Shown here piece by piece: positions 26,262-34,246 of a DNA stretch of 64,000 nt; position 1 is the stretch's first letter; each line of letters starts with the position of its first letter. The position numbers were made by a program, and so were the translations under genes. The notes beneath the pieces are model-generated. The model did no database searches, had not been told where the DNA came from, and was given only the letters and a program-made list of their open reading frames with translations. The DNA is from Arthrobacter bambusae (GTDB lineage: Bacteria > Actinomycetota > Actinomycetes > Actinomycetales > Micrococcaceae). Where the stretch lies: NCBI RefSeq assembly GCF_030812595.1, contig NZ_JAUSSZ010000014.1, positions 41,407-105,406 on the forward strand, given 5' to 3'.

Positions 26262-26879
26262 TTGAAGAAAGCTCTTTCAGTGCTCGCGCTCGCGGGCACA
26301 ATTGCACTTGCCGCTTCCGCACCAGCAATGGCCGTTGACTACCCGGCACCGGCCCCGGGCACCGTTTCCAGCGCCACCGTAACTGTGGGCGGAACTGTCG
26401 TATTCTCCGGCACCGGCTTCACACCCGGTGAAACCATCACCATCACCATCACCTTTACCCCTGCTCCCCAAGGCGCAGCAGCGCCCGGCACAAGCAGCGG
26501 GATCGCCATGGGAGTGCCCGGCGCGCTGCCGCTGGCACCCACCACTACCCAGACAACCGCCGTGGCCAACAGCTCCGGCGGTTTCTCCACCGACGTAACG
26601 TTGACCGCACCGGGCACCTACCAGCTGACCGCGGAGGGCGCGATCTCGCACCACACCGTGACCGCAACCGTTGTTGCCGCCGGGGTCAGCACCGCGGGCC
26701 TGGCAAACACCGGTGGTACCGGTCTGGCAAACACCGGTGGTACCGGTCTGGCTAACACCGGCGTCGACTCCAGCCTGATTCTGTGGGGCGTAGTTGGTGC
26801 AGGCGCACTCGTGGCCGGCACGGCCTCCGTCGTGGTGGCCCGCCGCCGCGCAAAGAACGAAGCCGTAACCGCGGCCTAA
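26262..26879 (+). CDS. sortase-type surface protein with three tandem LANTG motifs
   Basis: 205 residues from TTG, five bases after AGGGGG. A Sec signal peptide (KKALSVLALAGTIALAASAPAMA) is followed by a ~125-residue beta-rich domain (VTVGGTVVFSGTGFTPGETITI) resembling Ig-like actinobacterial surface domains. The sequence LANTG then occurs at ~147-151, 155-159 and 163-167, ahead of a membrane helix (LILWGVVGAGALVAGTASVVV) and the tail ARRRAKNEA. LAXTG is the motif of class E sortases, so wall attachment is predicted. The first two motifs are encoded by a perfect 24-bp tandem repeat. It is followed by a strong terminator. Confidence 0.8.
   Translation: MKKALSVLALAGTIALAASAPAMAVDYPAPAPGTVSSATVTVGGTVVFSGTGFTPGETITITITFTPAPQGAAAPGTSSGIAMGVPGALPLAPTTTQTTAVANSSGGFSTDVTLTAPGTYQLTAEGAISHHTVTATVVAAGVSTAGLANTGGTGLANTGGTGLANTGVDSSLILWGVVGAGALVAGTASVVVARRRAKNEAVTAA
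26700..26768 (+). repeat. 24-bp tandem repeat encoding successive LANTG sorting motifs
   Basis: Two perfect 24-bp units (26700-26723 and 26724-26747) and a diverged third partial unit each encode LANTGGTG or LANTGVDS. The near-perfect identity suggests recent slippage-type expansion. Confidence 0.85.
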
Positions 26880-26890
26880 ACGCAAAACAG

Positions 26891-26931
26891 AAGGAGGGGT
26901 TGTTTCCGGGCTACGGAAACAACCCCTCCTT
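26891..26931 (+). terminator. strong intrinsic hairpin terminator
   Basis: A perfect 18-bp stem (26891-26908 with 26914-26931) with a five-base loop starts 12 bases after the surface-protein stop. A short T-rich stretch follows (TTGTTTG). It should end transcription of the surface-protein gene and may work in both directions. Confidence 0.85.
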
Positions 26932-26951
26932 GTTTGCGCATACGGTACTTT

Positions 26952-27125
26952 ATGACCATGGGGAGACATTGGCGACGCCGAAAGAGGCTGAGCTTCGCCG
27001 AGGGGTTGCCGGGGATTCCACGAATTCCAGCGATTCCGAACCAAGCCTGGCCGATCATTTTCCTGATCCTCCTGGCCGCGGTTTCGTTCGGCGTGGCCGC
27101 TTTCGCCCTGATGCGGCACACGTGA
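26952..27125 (+). CDS. possible 57-residue single-pass membrane protein
   Basis: ATG 26952 lies just after the terminator hairpin. An Arg/Lys-rich, Pro-containing N-terminus (RHWRRRKRLSF, PGIPRIPAIPNQ) precedes one good membrane segment (WPIIFLILLAAVSFGVAAFAL). No clear Shine-Dalgarno is seen, so translation may be leaderless or the frame may not be used. Function unknown. Confidence 0.4.
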   Translation: MTMGRHWRRRKRLSFAEGLPGIPRIPAIPNQAWPIIFLILLAAVSFGVAAFALMRHT

Positions 27126-27194
27126 TTCGACTCTCGTGTAACTTGAAAACACAGGTGTCACGCGCGCCTGCCAGCTAGTGAAAGAGCTCCACCT

Positions 27195-27797
27195 TTGGAA
27201 TCGCCCCAACCCGTCAGGATCCTGACCGTTTGCACCGGCAACATCTGCCGCTCCCCCGTAGCCGAACGTCTGCTTCAGGCAGGCCTGGACCAGGTCCTCC
27301 CCGGCGGCTTCGAAGTCCGCAGCGCCGGCACCAGGGCCATGGCGGGCAGCCCCGTCCAACCGCTGTCAGCGGACATCATCCGCACGTACGGAGGCACACC
27401 CGACGGCTTTGTTGCGCGCCAGCTCACCTCGAAAATCCTTCGGGAAGCGGACCTGGTACTCACCATGGCTTCAAACCATCGCGGAGAAGTCCTACAAATG
27501 GACGCCTCACTGCTCAAGCGGACGTTCACCATCCGTGAATTCGCGCGCATGGTGACGGCCCTTGAGGACCGCGGCGACGCGCCGCCGTCGGGCTCTGACT
27601 ACAGCCAACTATGGCGGGACCTCCCCGCACGAGCAGCGTCCGTGCGCCACCTCGTCCTGGCCGCAAAACCCACGGACAACGACGTCGCGGACCCCTACAA
27701 ACAGGGCGCCGAAGCATACCTGCGGATGGAAGACGAGTTGGCCCCGGCCATCCTCAGGATTCTTCGCTACGCCCGGCTAAGCATGCAGCCGTCCTAA
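27195..27797 (+). CDS. low-molecular-weight protein tyrosine phosphatase (Wzb-like)
   Basis: 200 residues from TTG. The P-loop is intact: VCTGNICRSPVAERLL, giving Cys13-x5-Arg19-Ser20. The general-acid Asp is in the late ADPYKQG. The chain is ~40 residues longer than the ~150-residue minimal family, with insertions around 115-145. It probably dephosphorylates the BY-kinase encoded at 10756, completing the Wzc/Wzb cycle. Its 3' end overlaps that of galU by four bases, tail to tail. Confidence 0.88.
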   Translation: MESPQPVRILTVCTGNICRSPVAERLLQAGLDQVLPGGFEVRSAGTRAMAGSPVQPLSADIIRTYGGTPDGFVARQLTSKILREADLVLTMASNHRGEVLQMDASLLKRTFTIREFARMVTALEDRGDAPPSGSDYSQLWRDLPARAASVRHLVLAAKPTDNDVADPYKQGAEAYLRMEDELAPAILRILRYARLSMQPS

Positions 27798-28684
27798 CCC
27801 AGGAATTCCTTCATCCAGGTTTTGAGGTCTTCACCGAATTCCGCCCGCTCGGAAGCCAACGTGATGACGGCCTTCAAATAGCTGAGCTTGTCACCGGTAT
27901 CGTAGCGACGTCCGCGGAAGACGACCCCGTAAACGCCCGTGCCTTCGCCTTCGCCTTTTGCGAGGGTCTGCAGGGCGTCGGTCAATTGGATCTCACCGCC
28001 GCGTCCAGGGGCCGTCTCTTCGAGGACATCGAAAACGGCGGGGTGCAGGACATAACGCCCAATGATAGCCAAATTTGACGGCGCTTCTTCGACAGAAGGC
28101 TTCTCGACAAGGCTGTTGACCCGGACATAGTCCTCGCCCGCAATGGGGGTGATATCGGCGCAGCCGTACGCGCTAATCTGTGAATCGTCCACCTCGATAA
28201 GGGCGATCACAGAGCCACCGGTCTTTCGCTGGACGTCGATCATCGTGGACAGGAGCTGATCCCGCCCGTCAATGAGATCGTCGCCGAGGAGTACGGCAAA
28301 CGGCTCGTCGCCCACATGCCGCCGCGCACACAAGACAGCGTGGCCCAAGCCCTTCGGCTCGCCCTGCCGCACATAGTGGATGGGCCCAAGCTCAGAGGCA
28401 TGCCGCACCGCGTCGAGGCGGGTGTCGTCGCCCTTGAGCCCCAGCGCAGTTTCGAGGTCGGGCGAGCGGTCGAAATGGTCTTCGAGCGCGCGCTTGCTGC
28501 GGCCGGTGATCATCAGCACGTCGCTCAGGCCGGCGCCCACGGCCTCCTCAACCACATATTGGATGGCCGGTTGATCCACTACCGGCAACATCTCCTTCGG
28601 CATCGCCTTCGTGGCAGGCAAGAAGCGCGTGCCCAATCCGGCGGCCGGAATAACTGCTTTACGAATCGGTTCCCCCTGAGTCAT
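27794..28684 (-). CDS. galU: UTP-glucose-1-phosphate uridylyltransferase
   Basis: About 296 residues; ATG 28684 was chosen with AGGA upstream, and TTG 28690 is two codons earlier. The nucleotidyltransferase signature is complete: KAVIPAAGLGTRFLPATKAMPKE..., then 'IQYVVEEAVGAG', GLGHAVLCA and 'AVLLGDDLI'. It makes UDP-glucose, the substrate of Ugd and a general sugar donor. It therefore feeds the polysaccharide locus but is also a housekeeping enzyme. Confidence 0.95.
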   Translation of the reverse strand: MTQGEPIRKAVIPAAGLGTRFLPATKAMPKEMLPVVDQPAIQYVVEEAVGAGLSDVLMITGRSKRALEDHFDRSPDLETALGLKGDDTRLDAVRHASELGPIHYVRQGEPKGLGHAVLCARRHVGDEPFAVLLGDDLIDGRDQLLSTMIDVQRKTGGSVIALIEVDDSQISAYGCADITPIAGEDYVRVNSLVEKPSVEEAPSNLAIIGRYVLHPAVFDVLEETAPGRGGEIQLTDALQTLAKGEGEGTGVYGVVFRGRRYDTGDKLSYLKAVITLASERAEFGEDLKTWMKEFLG

Positions 28685-28778
28685 AGGCAAATCCTACGAA
28701 TGGATTTTAAAAAGCGCGAATATAAGGCAAGATTTCGATGCCCCGAAGCGCGCTAACTCACAGTGAGCCGTCTGCGCA

Positions 28779-28832
28779 CCACTCAATTTGCTCGGGTTTG
28801 GCACTCAATTAGTCAGATTTGGCACTCAATTC
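28779..28832. repeat. array of CACTCAATT motifs with 21-22-bp period
   Basis: CACTCAATT occurs at 28780, 28802 and 28823 in the same orientation, the last two preceded by TTTGG. Spacing is 22 and 21 bp. It is the same motif and period as the array at 1242-1337. It lies between galU and a small membrane-protein gene, near the galU promoter. Confidence 0.7.
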
Positions 28833-28927
28833 TGCGGATTCCAGACCCGAAGGTGTAACCGGCTGGTTAGGATCAGCGCAGGTGTAGCCTGCCTCCTTCC
28901 GAGCATTCACATCCGAAAGGAGGTCGC

Positions 28928-29122
28928 GTGGCCAACAAGATTCCGAAGGCCTGGATGAGCGGCTCGTTCTTCGTCTGGGCGGTCCTGTTCGCCGCATGGC
29001 AGCCTTTTGTCTGGTGGCGAGGAGTTGCATCAGTGATCGCATTGGGCCTCGGATGCTGGGGTCTTTACCTGCGGTGGCACAGTAGGCGGAAGAATTCGAG
29101 CACCGAGCCTCCTCCACGCTGA
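28928..29122 (+). CDS. small two-helix membrane protein
   Basis: 64 residues from GTG behind a full AAAGGAGG ribosome site. Two adjacent hydrophobic segments (SGSFFVWAVLFAAWQPF and GVASVIALGLGCWGLYL) are rich in Trp and end in a basic tail (RWHSRRKNSS). The strong Shine-Dalgarno makes it credible. No family recognised. It sits about 100 bases behind the CACTCAATT array. Confidence 0.6.
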   Translation: MANKIPKAWMSGSFFVWAVLFAAWQPFVWWRGVASVIALGLGCWGLYLRWHSRRKNSSTEPPPR

Positions 29123-29147
29123 GAGGAATCCTGCGACTTCCCACGTT

Positions 29148-29630
29148 TCAGGGCAACGAACGCGCCTTGCGCACCGGGTGCTCGCTCAGGATGGACAGGC
29201 GGTTGAACGCGTTGATGCCGATACACGCCATGCACAGCACGCTGATCTGCTCCTCCGTGTAGACCTGCCGCGCTCGGGCGAACAGCTCGGCCGTGGGGCG
29301 GGCGCTGCTCATGCGCGTGATCTGCTCGGCAAGCTCAATCGCCACCTGCTCGGTCTTGTCGAAGAGGTCCGTCTCACGGTGCACGGACACCAAGGCAAGC
29401 CGTTGCTCCGTCTCTCCGTAGCCGATGGCGCGGCGGTGATGCAGGTCCAAACAGAAAGCACAGCCATTGATCTGCGAAGCCCGGTAATTCACCAACTCCA
29501 GGGTGATGCGTGGAATCCCGGTCCTGTCGGCCTCCGCAGTGACCTGCTCCGCGTAACCGGTAAGGGCCTGATAAAGTCCGGGCTGTTGCTTGTCCAGATA
29601 GCCAGCCAGCCTGGGTGTGTTTTCGTTCAT
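29148..29630 (-). CDS. AhpD-like carboxymuconolactone-decarboxylase-family protein
   Basis: 160 residues. The redox/catalytic motif is visible: Cys57-x2-Cys60-x3-His64 (CAFCLDLH) after the helical NYRASQING, the AhpD arrangement of CxxC plus His. This subfamily usually acts as a peroxidase-type or disulfide-exchange protein rather than a true decarboxylase. It stands alone between a small membrane gene and the LCP gene, so context gives no substrate. Confidence 0.85.
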   Translation of the reverse strand: MNENTPRLAGYLDKQQPGLYQALTGYAEQVTAEADRTGIPRITLELVNYRASQINGCAFCLDLHHRRAIGYGETEQRLALVSVHRETDLFDKTEQVAIELAEQITRMSSARPTAELFARARQVYTEEQISVLCMACIGINAFNRLSILSEHPVRKARSLP

Positions 29631-29677
29631 CCGCAGAGCCTAGCGGAGAGAGCCACCTAACTCCTGAAGAGTGCCCG

Positions 29678-31108
29678 TTATTTGACGCACGGGATGGCGC
29701 CTCCTTGGAGTGCCCCGGTGGAATCCGCGTAGACGTTGCTTGCGGGTGCTGACGGAGCAGCTGGCGCCGGGGCTGCAGCCCCTGCGGCGGGCGCGGCTTG
29801 CTCTCCGGCGGGCGCAGGCGAGGCAGCCGCCGTCGTGGTTGCCGTCGTCGTCGGCGTTGGAGGAGCCGGCGGGACTGGGGTGAGAAGTTCTTTGACCGTC
29901 GCCTGCACTTGGGCAATATCCACAGTGTTAATGGACGCGCCGTCCGGGGACCAGCCGAAGCCGGTGATCGGCAGGGTGGAGAAGGCTATGTTTCCTCCGG
30001 TCAGGGAGCTCGCCTGCTGGGCCAGCTGGATCAGGTTCAACTCCGAATCCACCACGATGTTCTTGCTCACCGCGTCCAGGACCCCCTGCATTTTCCCGAT
30101 ATCGGTGAAGGTCCCGGCGTCCTTGAGCTGATGGGAGACCGAAGCAATGAAGGCCTGCTGGCGGCGTTCGCGGTCCAGGTCCGAGAAAAGGTACGTCGGA
30201 TCGGACGTGTCCCGGCGCTGCCGGACGAAAGCCATGGCCTGTTTGGCATCGATCTGCTGCATGCCCGCTTTGAAGTCGGCTCCGGAGAAAGTGTCCTGGG
30301 TGGCGCGGTTGATACACACGGTAATTGGAGCAATAGCCTGGGCCGTTTGGTAGAACGCGGCCATGGTCACTTCGATGAAGTGGTCGATGTGCACGCTGCC
30401 CAGGAACTTGGTCACGGTAGCGATTTCGGCCTTGCGTCCGGCGTCGCGGGCGGCTTGGTAGGTCGCATCGTCGTCGGGCTGTCCTGCGTTGATCAACGAG
30501 GTCTTCTCCGCCGCGAAACCGTAGCCATATGCCTCTTTGATCTTGGCTTTGAACGGGCCACTTCCCGGGATGCCGTCAACCTGGACGTAGTCATCGCGGG
30601 GAATTGAGATGCCCGCGGCTTTGGAGCCGTCCGCCGGGATGTGGATGAGCATCAGGACGTTGGAGTTGTAGCCGCCGATATTCTCATCCCCCGCGTGCAA
30701 GGCGTCATACATCTCCGGGGGAAGAGGCTTACCCTTCTCGTCAACCCTTGTGTCCAGTCCCATGACGAGGATGTTGGTGTCCTGGCTCAGCTTCGGCACC
30801 GCGGCGGCCTGCGTTTTCAGATCCTTCAGGACATCCGAGCGGTGGACGTTGTTGTTAACCGCGACCGCCGTCGCGCCCACATAGGTGACAGCGGTGGCGA
30901 CCGCCAAAGCCACGGCGGCTGCGACCGCCGTGGCAGAGATCAGGATGACGGACTTGCGCCGGGACTTACGACGCATGTGCCGAGGGCCGCAGGATGCTGA
31001 CGCCCTGGCTGCCTCCCTGGCCGACGATCCGGCCGACTCGCTGGCCGACTCGCTGGCGGGTGATCCGGCGGGTGATCCGCCGAGGAGACGGTGGTGCCCG
31101 TCATTCAT
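29678..31108 (-). CDS. LytR-CpsA-Psr (LCP) family phosphotransferase
   Basis: 476 residues; ATG with AGGAGAAC upstream. A ~52-residue Ser/Ala/Glu-rich cytoplasmic N-terminus and a membrane helix (~53-80) precede the LCP domain: TNILVMGLDTR, NVLMLIHIPADG, GISIPRDDYV (catalytic Arg/Asp pair), KIKEAYGYG, and FVRQRRDTSDPTYLFSDLDR with the lipid-contacting arginines. The last ~75 residues are a Pro/Ala/Thr-rich tail. LCP enzymes transfer lipid-linked glycans to peptidoglycan, so this is the candidate ligase for the capsule or a teichoic-type polymer. Confidence 0.92.
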   Translation of the reverse strand: MNDGHHRLLGGSPAGSPASESASESAGSSAREAARASASCGPRHMRRKSRRKSVILISATAVAAAVALAVATAVTYVGATAVAVNNNVHRSDVLKDLKTQAAAVPKLSQDTNILVMGLDTRVDEKGKPLPPEMYDALHAGDENIGGYNSNVLMLIHIPADGSKAAGISIPRDDYVQVDGIPGSGPFKAKIKEAYGYGFAAEKTSLINAGQPDDDATYQAARDAGRKAEIATVTKFLGSVHIDHFIEVTMAAFYQTAQAIAPITVCINRATQDTFSGADFKAGMQQIDAKQAMAFVRQRRDTSDPTYLFSDLDRERRQQAFIASVSHQLKDAGTFTDIGKMQGVLDAVSKNIVVDSELNLIQLAQQASSLTGGNIAFSTLPITGFGWSPDGASINTVDIAQVQATVKELLTPVPPAPPTPTTTATTTAAASPAPAGEQAAPAAGAAAPAPAAPSAPASNVYADSTGALQGGAIPCVK

Positions 31109-31321
31109 GAAGTTCTCCTGTCCCCGCCCATGCTGGCCTGGTGGCTGGATGCGCGGCGCGCCAGATCGTATGGAGATTGTAGTCGCCTATCCCCGTAATA
31201 AACCTCATGACGCGGAAACCACGGTCAGACCCAGAATCCCGGAGGCTAGGACAATTAATCAACTGCCCGCCGCGATTCGCTCCATTTTTGGCTGTAGCTT
31301 GGGTTGCTAAAGGAAGGTGAC

Positions 31322-31849
31322 ATGGGAACGAAATCATCTGAGACCACCATGCTCGACAGGACATTTCGTGTCAGCCTCGTCCTGAAGGGCCTGGACGGTG
31401 TCCTGGAGCTGATCGGCGGCATACTCCTTTTGGTGGTGACGCCCAAAGAAATCGGCGACCTGATCCGGTTCCTCACCCAGCACGAACTCGCCCAGGATCC
31501 TCACGACGTCGTGGCGAATAGCCTTCTGCACGTGGCCTCGAATCTCTCGGTATCGTCGTCGCTGTTCGGCGCCATCTACCTGCTGCTGCACGGCCTGGTC
31601 AAAATCGTCCTGGTCTGGGCCGTCCTGAAGGACAAGCTCTGGGCGTACCCATGGATGATCGCGTTCCTGCTGGTCTTCATCGTTTACCAGGCGTATCGGA
31701 TCCTCGTGGCGTTCTCCTGGGGCATGGTTCTCCTGACCGCCTTCGATATTTTCATCGTCTGGATCACCGGGCGCGAATACCGCATCCGGCGAGCGCGAAA
31801 TCAGCAGCCCTCCCCCACGACCCGCTCGGCAGAATCACGGTCAGACTGA
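31322..31849 (+). CDS. DUF2127-like integral membrane protein
   Basis: 175 residues; ATG 31322 was chosen because AAGGAAGG lies five bases upstream. Four membrane segments are visible; the first carries VLKGLDGVLELIGGILLLV, and a middle part has LLHGLVKIVLVWAVLKDKLWAYP. The KG-x-DG-x-E-x-GG start and the HG-x-K-x-x-L-V core are typical of the DUF2127 family. No function is established for the family, and neighbours give no clear clue. Confidence 0.7.
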   Translation: MGTKSSETTMLDRTFRVSLVLKGLDGVLELIGGILLLVVTPKEIGDLIRFLTQHELAQDPHDVVANSLLHVASNLSVSSSLFGAIYLLLHGLVKIVLVWAVLKDKLWAYPWMIAFLLVFIVYQAYRILVAFSWGMVLLTAFDIFIVWITGREYRIRRARNQQPSPTTRSAESRSD

Positions 31850-31962
31850 GGCGCAGGCTCACGGCCGCAACGCACTTCGCTGGCCCGCATGCCGGCGAAC
31901 TATTTTGGGTGGGGTGCGGTCCCCGGCCTAAAAATGTCAGTGGTCCCTGAAATGCTTTGGTT

Positions 31963-33480
31963 ATGTCCGGAATTCGGGGAACAGTTCGGGGAACACAGCT
32001 GATCGGATCAGGCGCGCCTTCGGGCGTTGCGGGTCCGGAGGCCATCCCGGGTGCCGCTGTCCCGGGCCTTCGTGTTGAGGATCTGATCGGCGTCGTGAGC
32101 TCGCTCCGGCCGGACGGCGCGTCTGAATCGACCGACAGTGCCGAACTGATCAACCAGTTGCGTGCCCTGGAGGATCTGAAGTCCGCAATCGCCGGGGCGC
32201 AGGCCCGCATTGCTGTCGCGTTTGACGCCTCCCGGCGCAACACCGAGAAAGAAATCGGCGTGCCGGCCGGGGAGCAAGGACGCGGCGTGGGAGCGCAGAT
32301 CGCGTTGGCCCGGCGGGAGTCCCCCGCCCGCGGCTCCCGGCTCCTCGGACTCGCCAAAGCGCTCGTCACCGAAATGCCGCACACCCTTACCGCCCTCGAC
32401 AACGGCCGGTTCAACGAATGGCGCGCGACGCTGCTGGTGAAAGAAACGGCCTGCCTGTCCGCCGAAGACCGGTGCGCCGTGGATGAAGAGCTCGCCGCGG
32501 ACACCGGAACCTTTGACGGCGCCGGAGACAAGACCATCACCGCCGCGGCACGGGCGGCCGCGTACCGGCGGGACCCGCGCCAGGTCGCGGAGCGGGCGGC
32601 CCGTGCGGCGACGGAGCGGTGCGTGAGCCTGCGCCCGGCACCGGACACCATGACCTACCTGACCGCCCTGCTTCCCGTCGCCCAGGGGGTGGCGGTGCAC
32701 GCGGCCCTGTCCCGGCACGCCGACACCCTCCGCGCCACCACCGGGGACTCCCGGTCCCGGGGCCAGGTCATGGCCGATGCCCTGGTCGAACGCATCACCG
32801 GCACCCCGGGAGGAATCAGCGGGGTCGAGGTCCAACTCGTCATGACCGACCGCACCCTGTTGGAGGCCGACAGCGAGCCGGCCCGGCTTGCCGGGTACGG
32901 GATCGTCCCCGCAGGCTGGGCCAGGGAACTCCTCAACGAACGGCCCGACAGTTGCAATGAACCCAACCAACTTGGCCAGGCCCAGGCCTTCAAGGTCTGG
33001 CTCCGGCGCCTCTTCACCGCCCCCGGAACCGGGGAACTCCTCGCCGCGGACTCAAGGGCGCGGTTCTTCCCGCCCGGGATGCGGCGTTTCATCCAGGCCC
33101 GCGACGATACCTGCCGCACCCCGTACTGCGACGCGCCCATCAGGCATTACGACCACATCGTCCCTTGGCACCGCAACGGACCCACCGGCCTGGACAACGG
33201 GGCAGGCCTGTGCGAAGCCTGCAACCACACCAAAGAACTCCCCGGCTGGACAGCGCAAACCGGGTCAACAACGCGCCACAGGACACGGCATGTCCTCGAA
33301 ATCCGCACCCCCACCGCACACACCTACCGCTCCACGGCACCGCCCCTGCCAGGAACTGAGCGGCAAGGAACCCACCAGCCAGAAACTCAAGCTGCGACGG
33401 CCAGACGCCACCGACGCAGGCTGCGGCACCAAGCCAAGGCCCTCAAATACGCCCATCTCACGGAACTCAATGCGGCTTGA
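31963..33480 (+). CDS. DUF222 / HNH endonuclease-domain protein (13E12 repeat family type)
   Basis: About 505 residues from ATG; the ribosome site is weak. The helical DUF222 region fills residues ~40-330. A C-terminal HNH domain (~365-430) has FIQARDDTCRTPYCDAPIRH followed by HIVPWHRNGPTGLDNGAGLC and CNHTKE, with Cys pairs that would bind zinc. The tail is basic. These proteins are multicopy in actinobacteria. They carry nuclease motifs but their biological role is unsettled; phage- or transposon-like spread has been suggested. The last 41 bases are duplicated 751 bp downstream. Confidence 0.88.
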   Translation: MSGIRGTVRGTQLIGSGAPSGVAGPEAIPGAAVPGLRVEDLIGVVSSLRPDGASESTDSAELINQLRALEDLKSAIAGAQARIAVAFDASRRNTEKEIGVPAGEQGRGVGAQIALARRESPARGSRLLGLAKALVTEMPHTLTALDNGRFNEWRATLLVKETACLSAEDRCAVDEELAADTGTFDGAGDKTITAAARAAAYRRDPRQVAERAARAATERCVSLRPAPDTMTYLTALLPVAQGVAVHAALSRHADTLRATTGDSRSRGQVMADALVERITGTPGGISGVEVQLVMTDRTLLEADSEPARLAGYGIVPAGWARELLNERPDSCNEPNQLGQAQAFKVWLRRLFTAPGTGELLAADSRARFFPPGMRRFIQARDDTCRTPYCDAPIRHYDHIVPWHRNGPTGLDNGAGLCEACNHTKELPGWTAQTGSTTRHRTRHVLEIRTPTAHTYRSTAPPLPGTERQGTHQPETQAATARRHRRRLRHQAKALKYAHLTELNAA

Positions 33481-33485
33481 ATCGT
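33445..33485 (+). repeat. direct repeat, left copy (3' end of the HNH gene)
   Basis: A 41-bp sequence covers the last 11 codons and stop of the HNH gene (KYAHLTELNAA-stop) and five bases beyond. It matches 34196-34236 in 38 of 41 positions. Confidence 0.9.
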
Positions 33486-33503
33486 GTCCTGCCCGCGGGA
33501 CGC

Positions 33504-34178
33504 TTACGGCCGCGAGGCACTGCGCCGATTCGCCCGCAGGGCCTGGAAGATCTCGAGCAGCAAGCGGACCGCGTGGTATCCCACCACCACCGCGATGATC
33601 GCCGCGACCAGAGGATCAAGCCAGTAAAGGCCCTTGGCCACGTAGATAACGGCACCGGACACGGCGACTCCGGCCGCAGCCGCGGCATCGCCGGCGGTAT
33701 CAAGAAGGACGGCACGCATGTTCAGATCACCGTCCCCGTCCCCGTCGCCGTCGCCACCGAGGATAAGGGCACCCACGAACATCACGACGGCGGCAATCCC
33801 GCTGACAATGAGCACCGGCAGCCCGTGAACCTCGCTCGAACCGCTGAGGAGGCGTCCAGCCGCGCCCACCAGGATCGCGATGCCCAACACGAACAACCAG
33901 CCCGCATTCACCCCTGCAGCCCACGTAGTGGCCATCGGATAGCCCTGTGGACGCTGAGGAGTCGGCGGCAGCTTGGACATCCGGACAGCCAGCAAGGACA
34001 CCCCTATCGCGGCAGCATCGGCCAAGTAGTCAGCGCCCTCAGCGAGGACGCCCAAAGAGTGCGCCGAGATACCCACAACAACCAACCCGGCCACCAGGAC
34101 CAAGTTCAAAATCAGGACGACACTCAACCGACGAACACGAGTCACGCTTTCAGGGTAACCATCCCGGACGAAAGGCAA
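33504..34178 (-). CDS. short cation-diffusion-facilitator (CDF) family transporter
   Basis: 224 residues from TTG; GTG 34145 is an alternative. Six hydrophobic segments and the CDF core are present: HSLGVLAEGADYLADAAAI in TM2 and 'NMRAVLLDTAGDAAAAAGV' in TM5. The usual His-rich loop between TM4 and TM5 is replaced by a (GD)n run (GGDGDGDGDGDLN). The usual ~90-residue cytoplasmic C-terminal domain is missing. It probably exports a divalent metal such as Zn or Co, but these changes make the substrate uncertain. The gene lies exactly between two copies of the HNH gene's tail. Confidence 0.82.
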   Translation of the reverse strand: MPFVRDGYPESVTRVRRLSVVLILNLVLVAGLVVVGISAHSLGVLAEGADYLADAAAIGVSLLAVRMSKLPPTPQRPQGYPMATTWAAGVNAGWLFVLGIAILVGAAGRLLSGSSEVHGLPVLIVSGIAAVVMFVGALILGGDGDGDGDGDLNMRAVLLDTAGDAAAAAGVAVSGAVIYVAKGLYWLDPLVAAIIAVVVGYHAVRLLLEIFQALRANRRSASRP

Positions 34179-34195
34179 GCTCGGAGCGCTAGGAG

Positions 34196-34236
34196 AAATA
34201 CGCCCATCTCACGGAACTCCGGGCGGCTTGAATCGT
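34196..34236 (+). repeat. direct repeat, right copy (orphan 3' end of an HNH gene)
   Basis: This copy has no gene attached. In frame it still encodes KYAHLTELRAA and a stop, so it is a remnant of an HNH-family gene end. Together with the left copy it brackets the CDF transporter. Confidence 0.9.
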
Positions 34237-34246
34237 TGGCTAGGCC

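Noticed and set aside
26277..27359. 360-residue minus-strand ORF rich in Gly and Cys
   Set aside because: It is antisense to the LANTG surface protein and the phosphatase, and it runs through a strong terminator hairpin.
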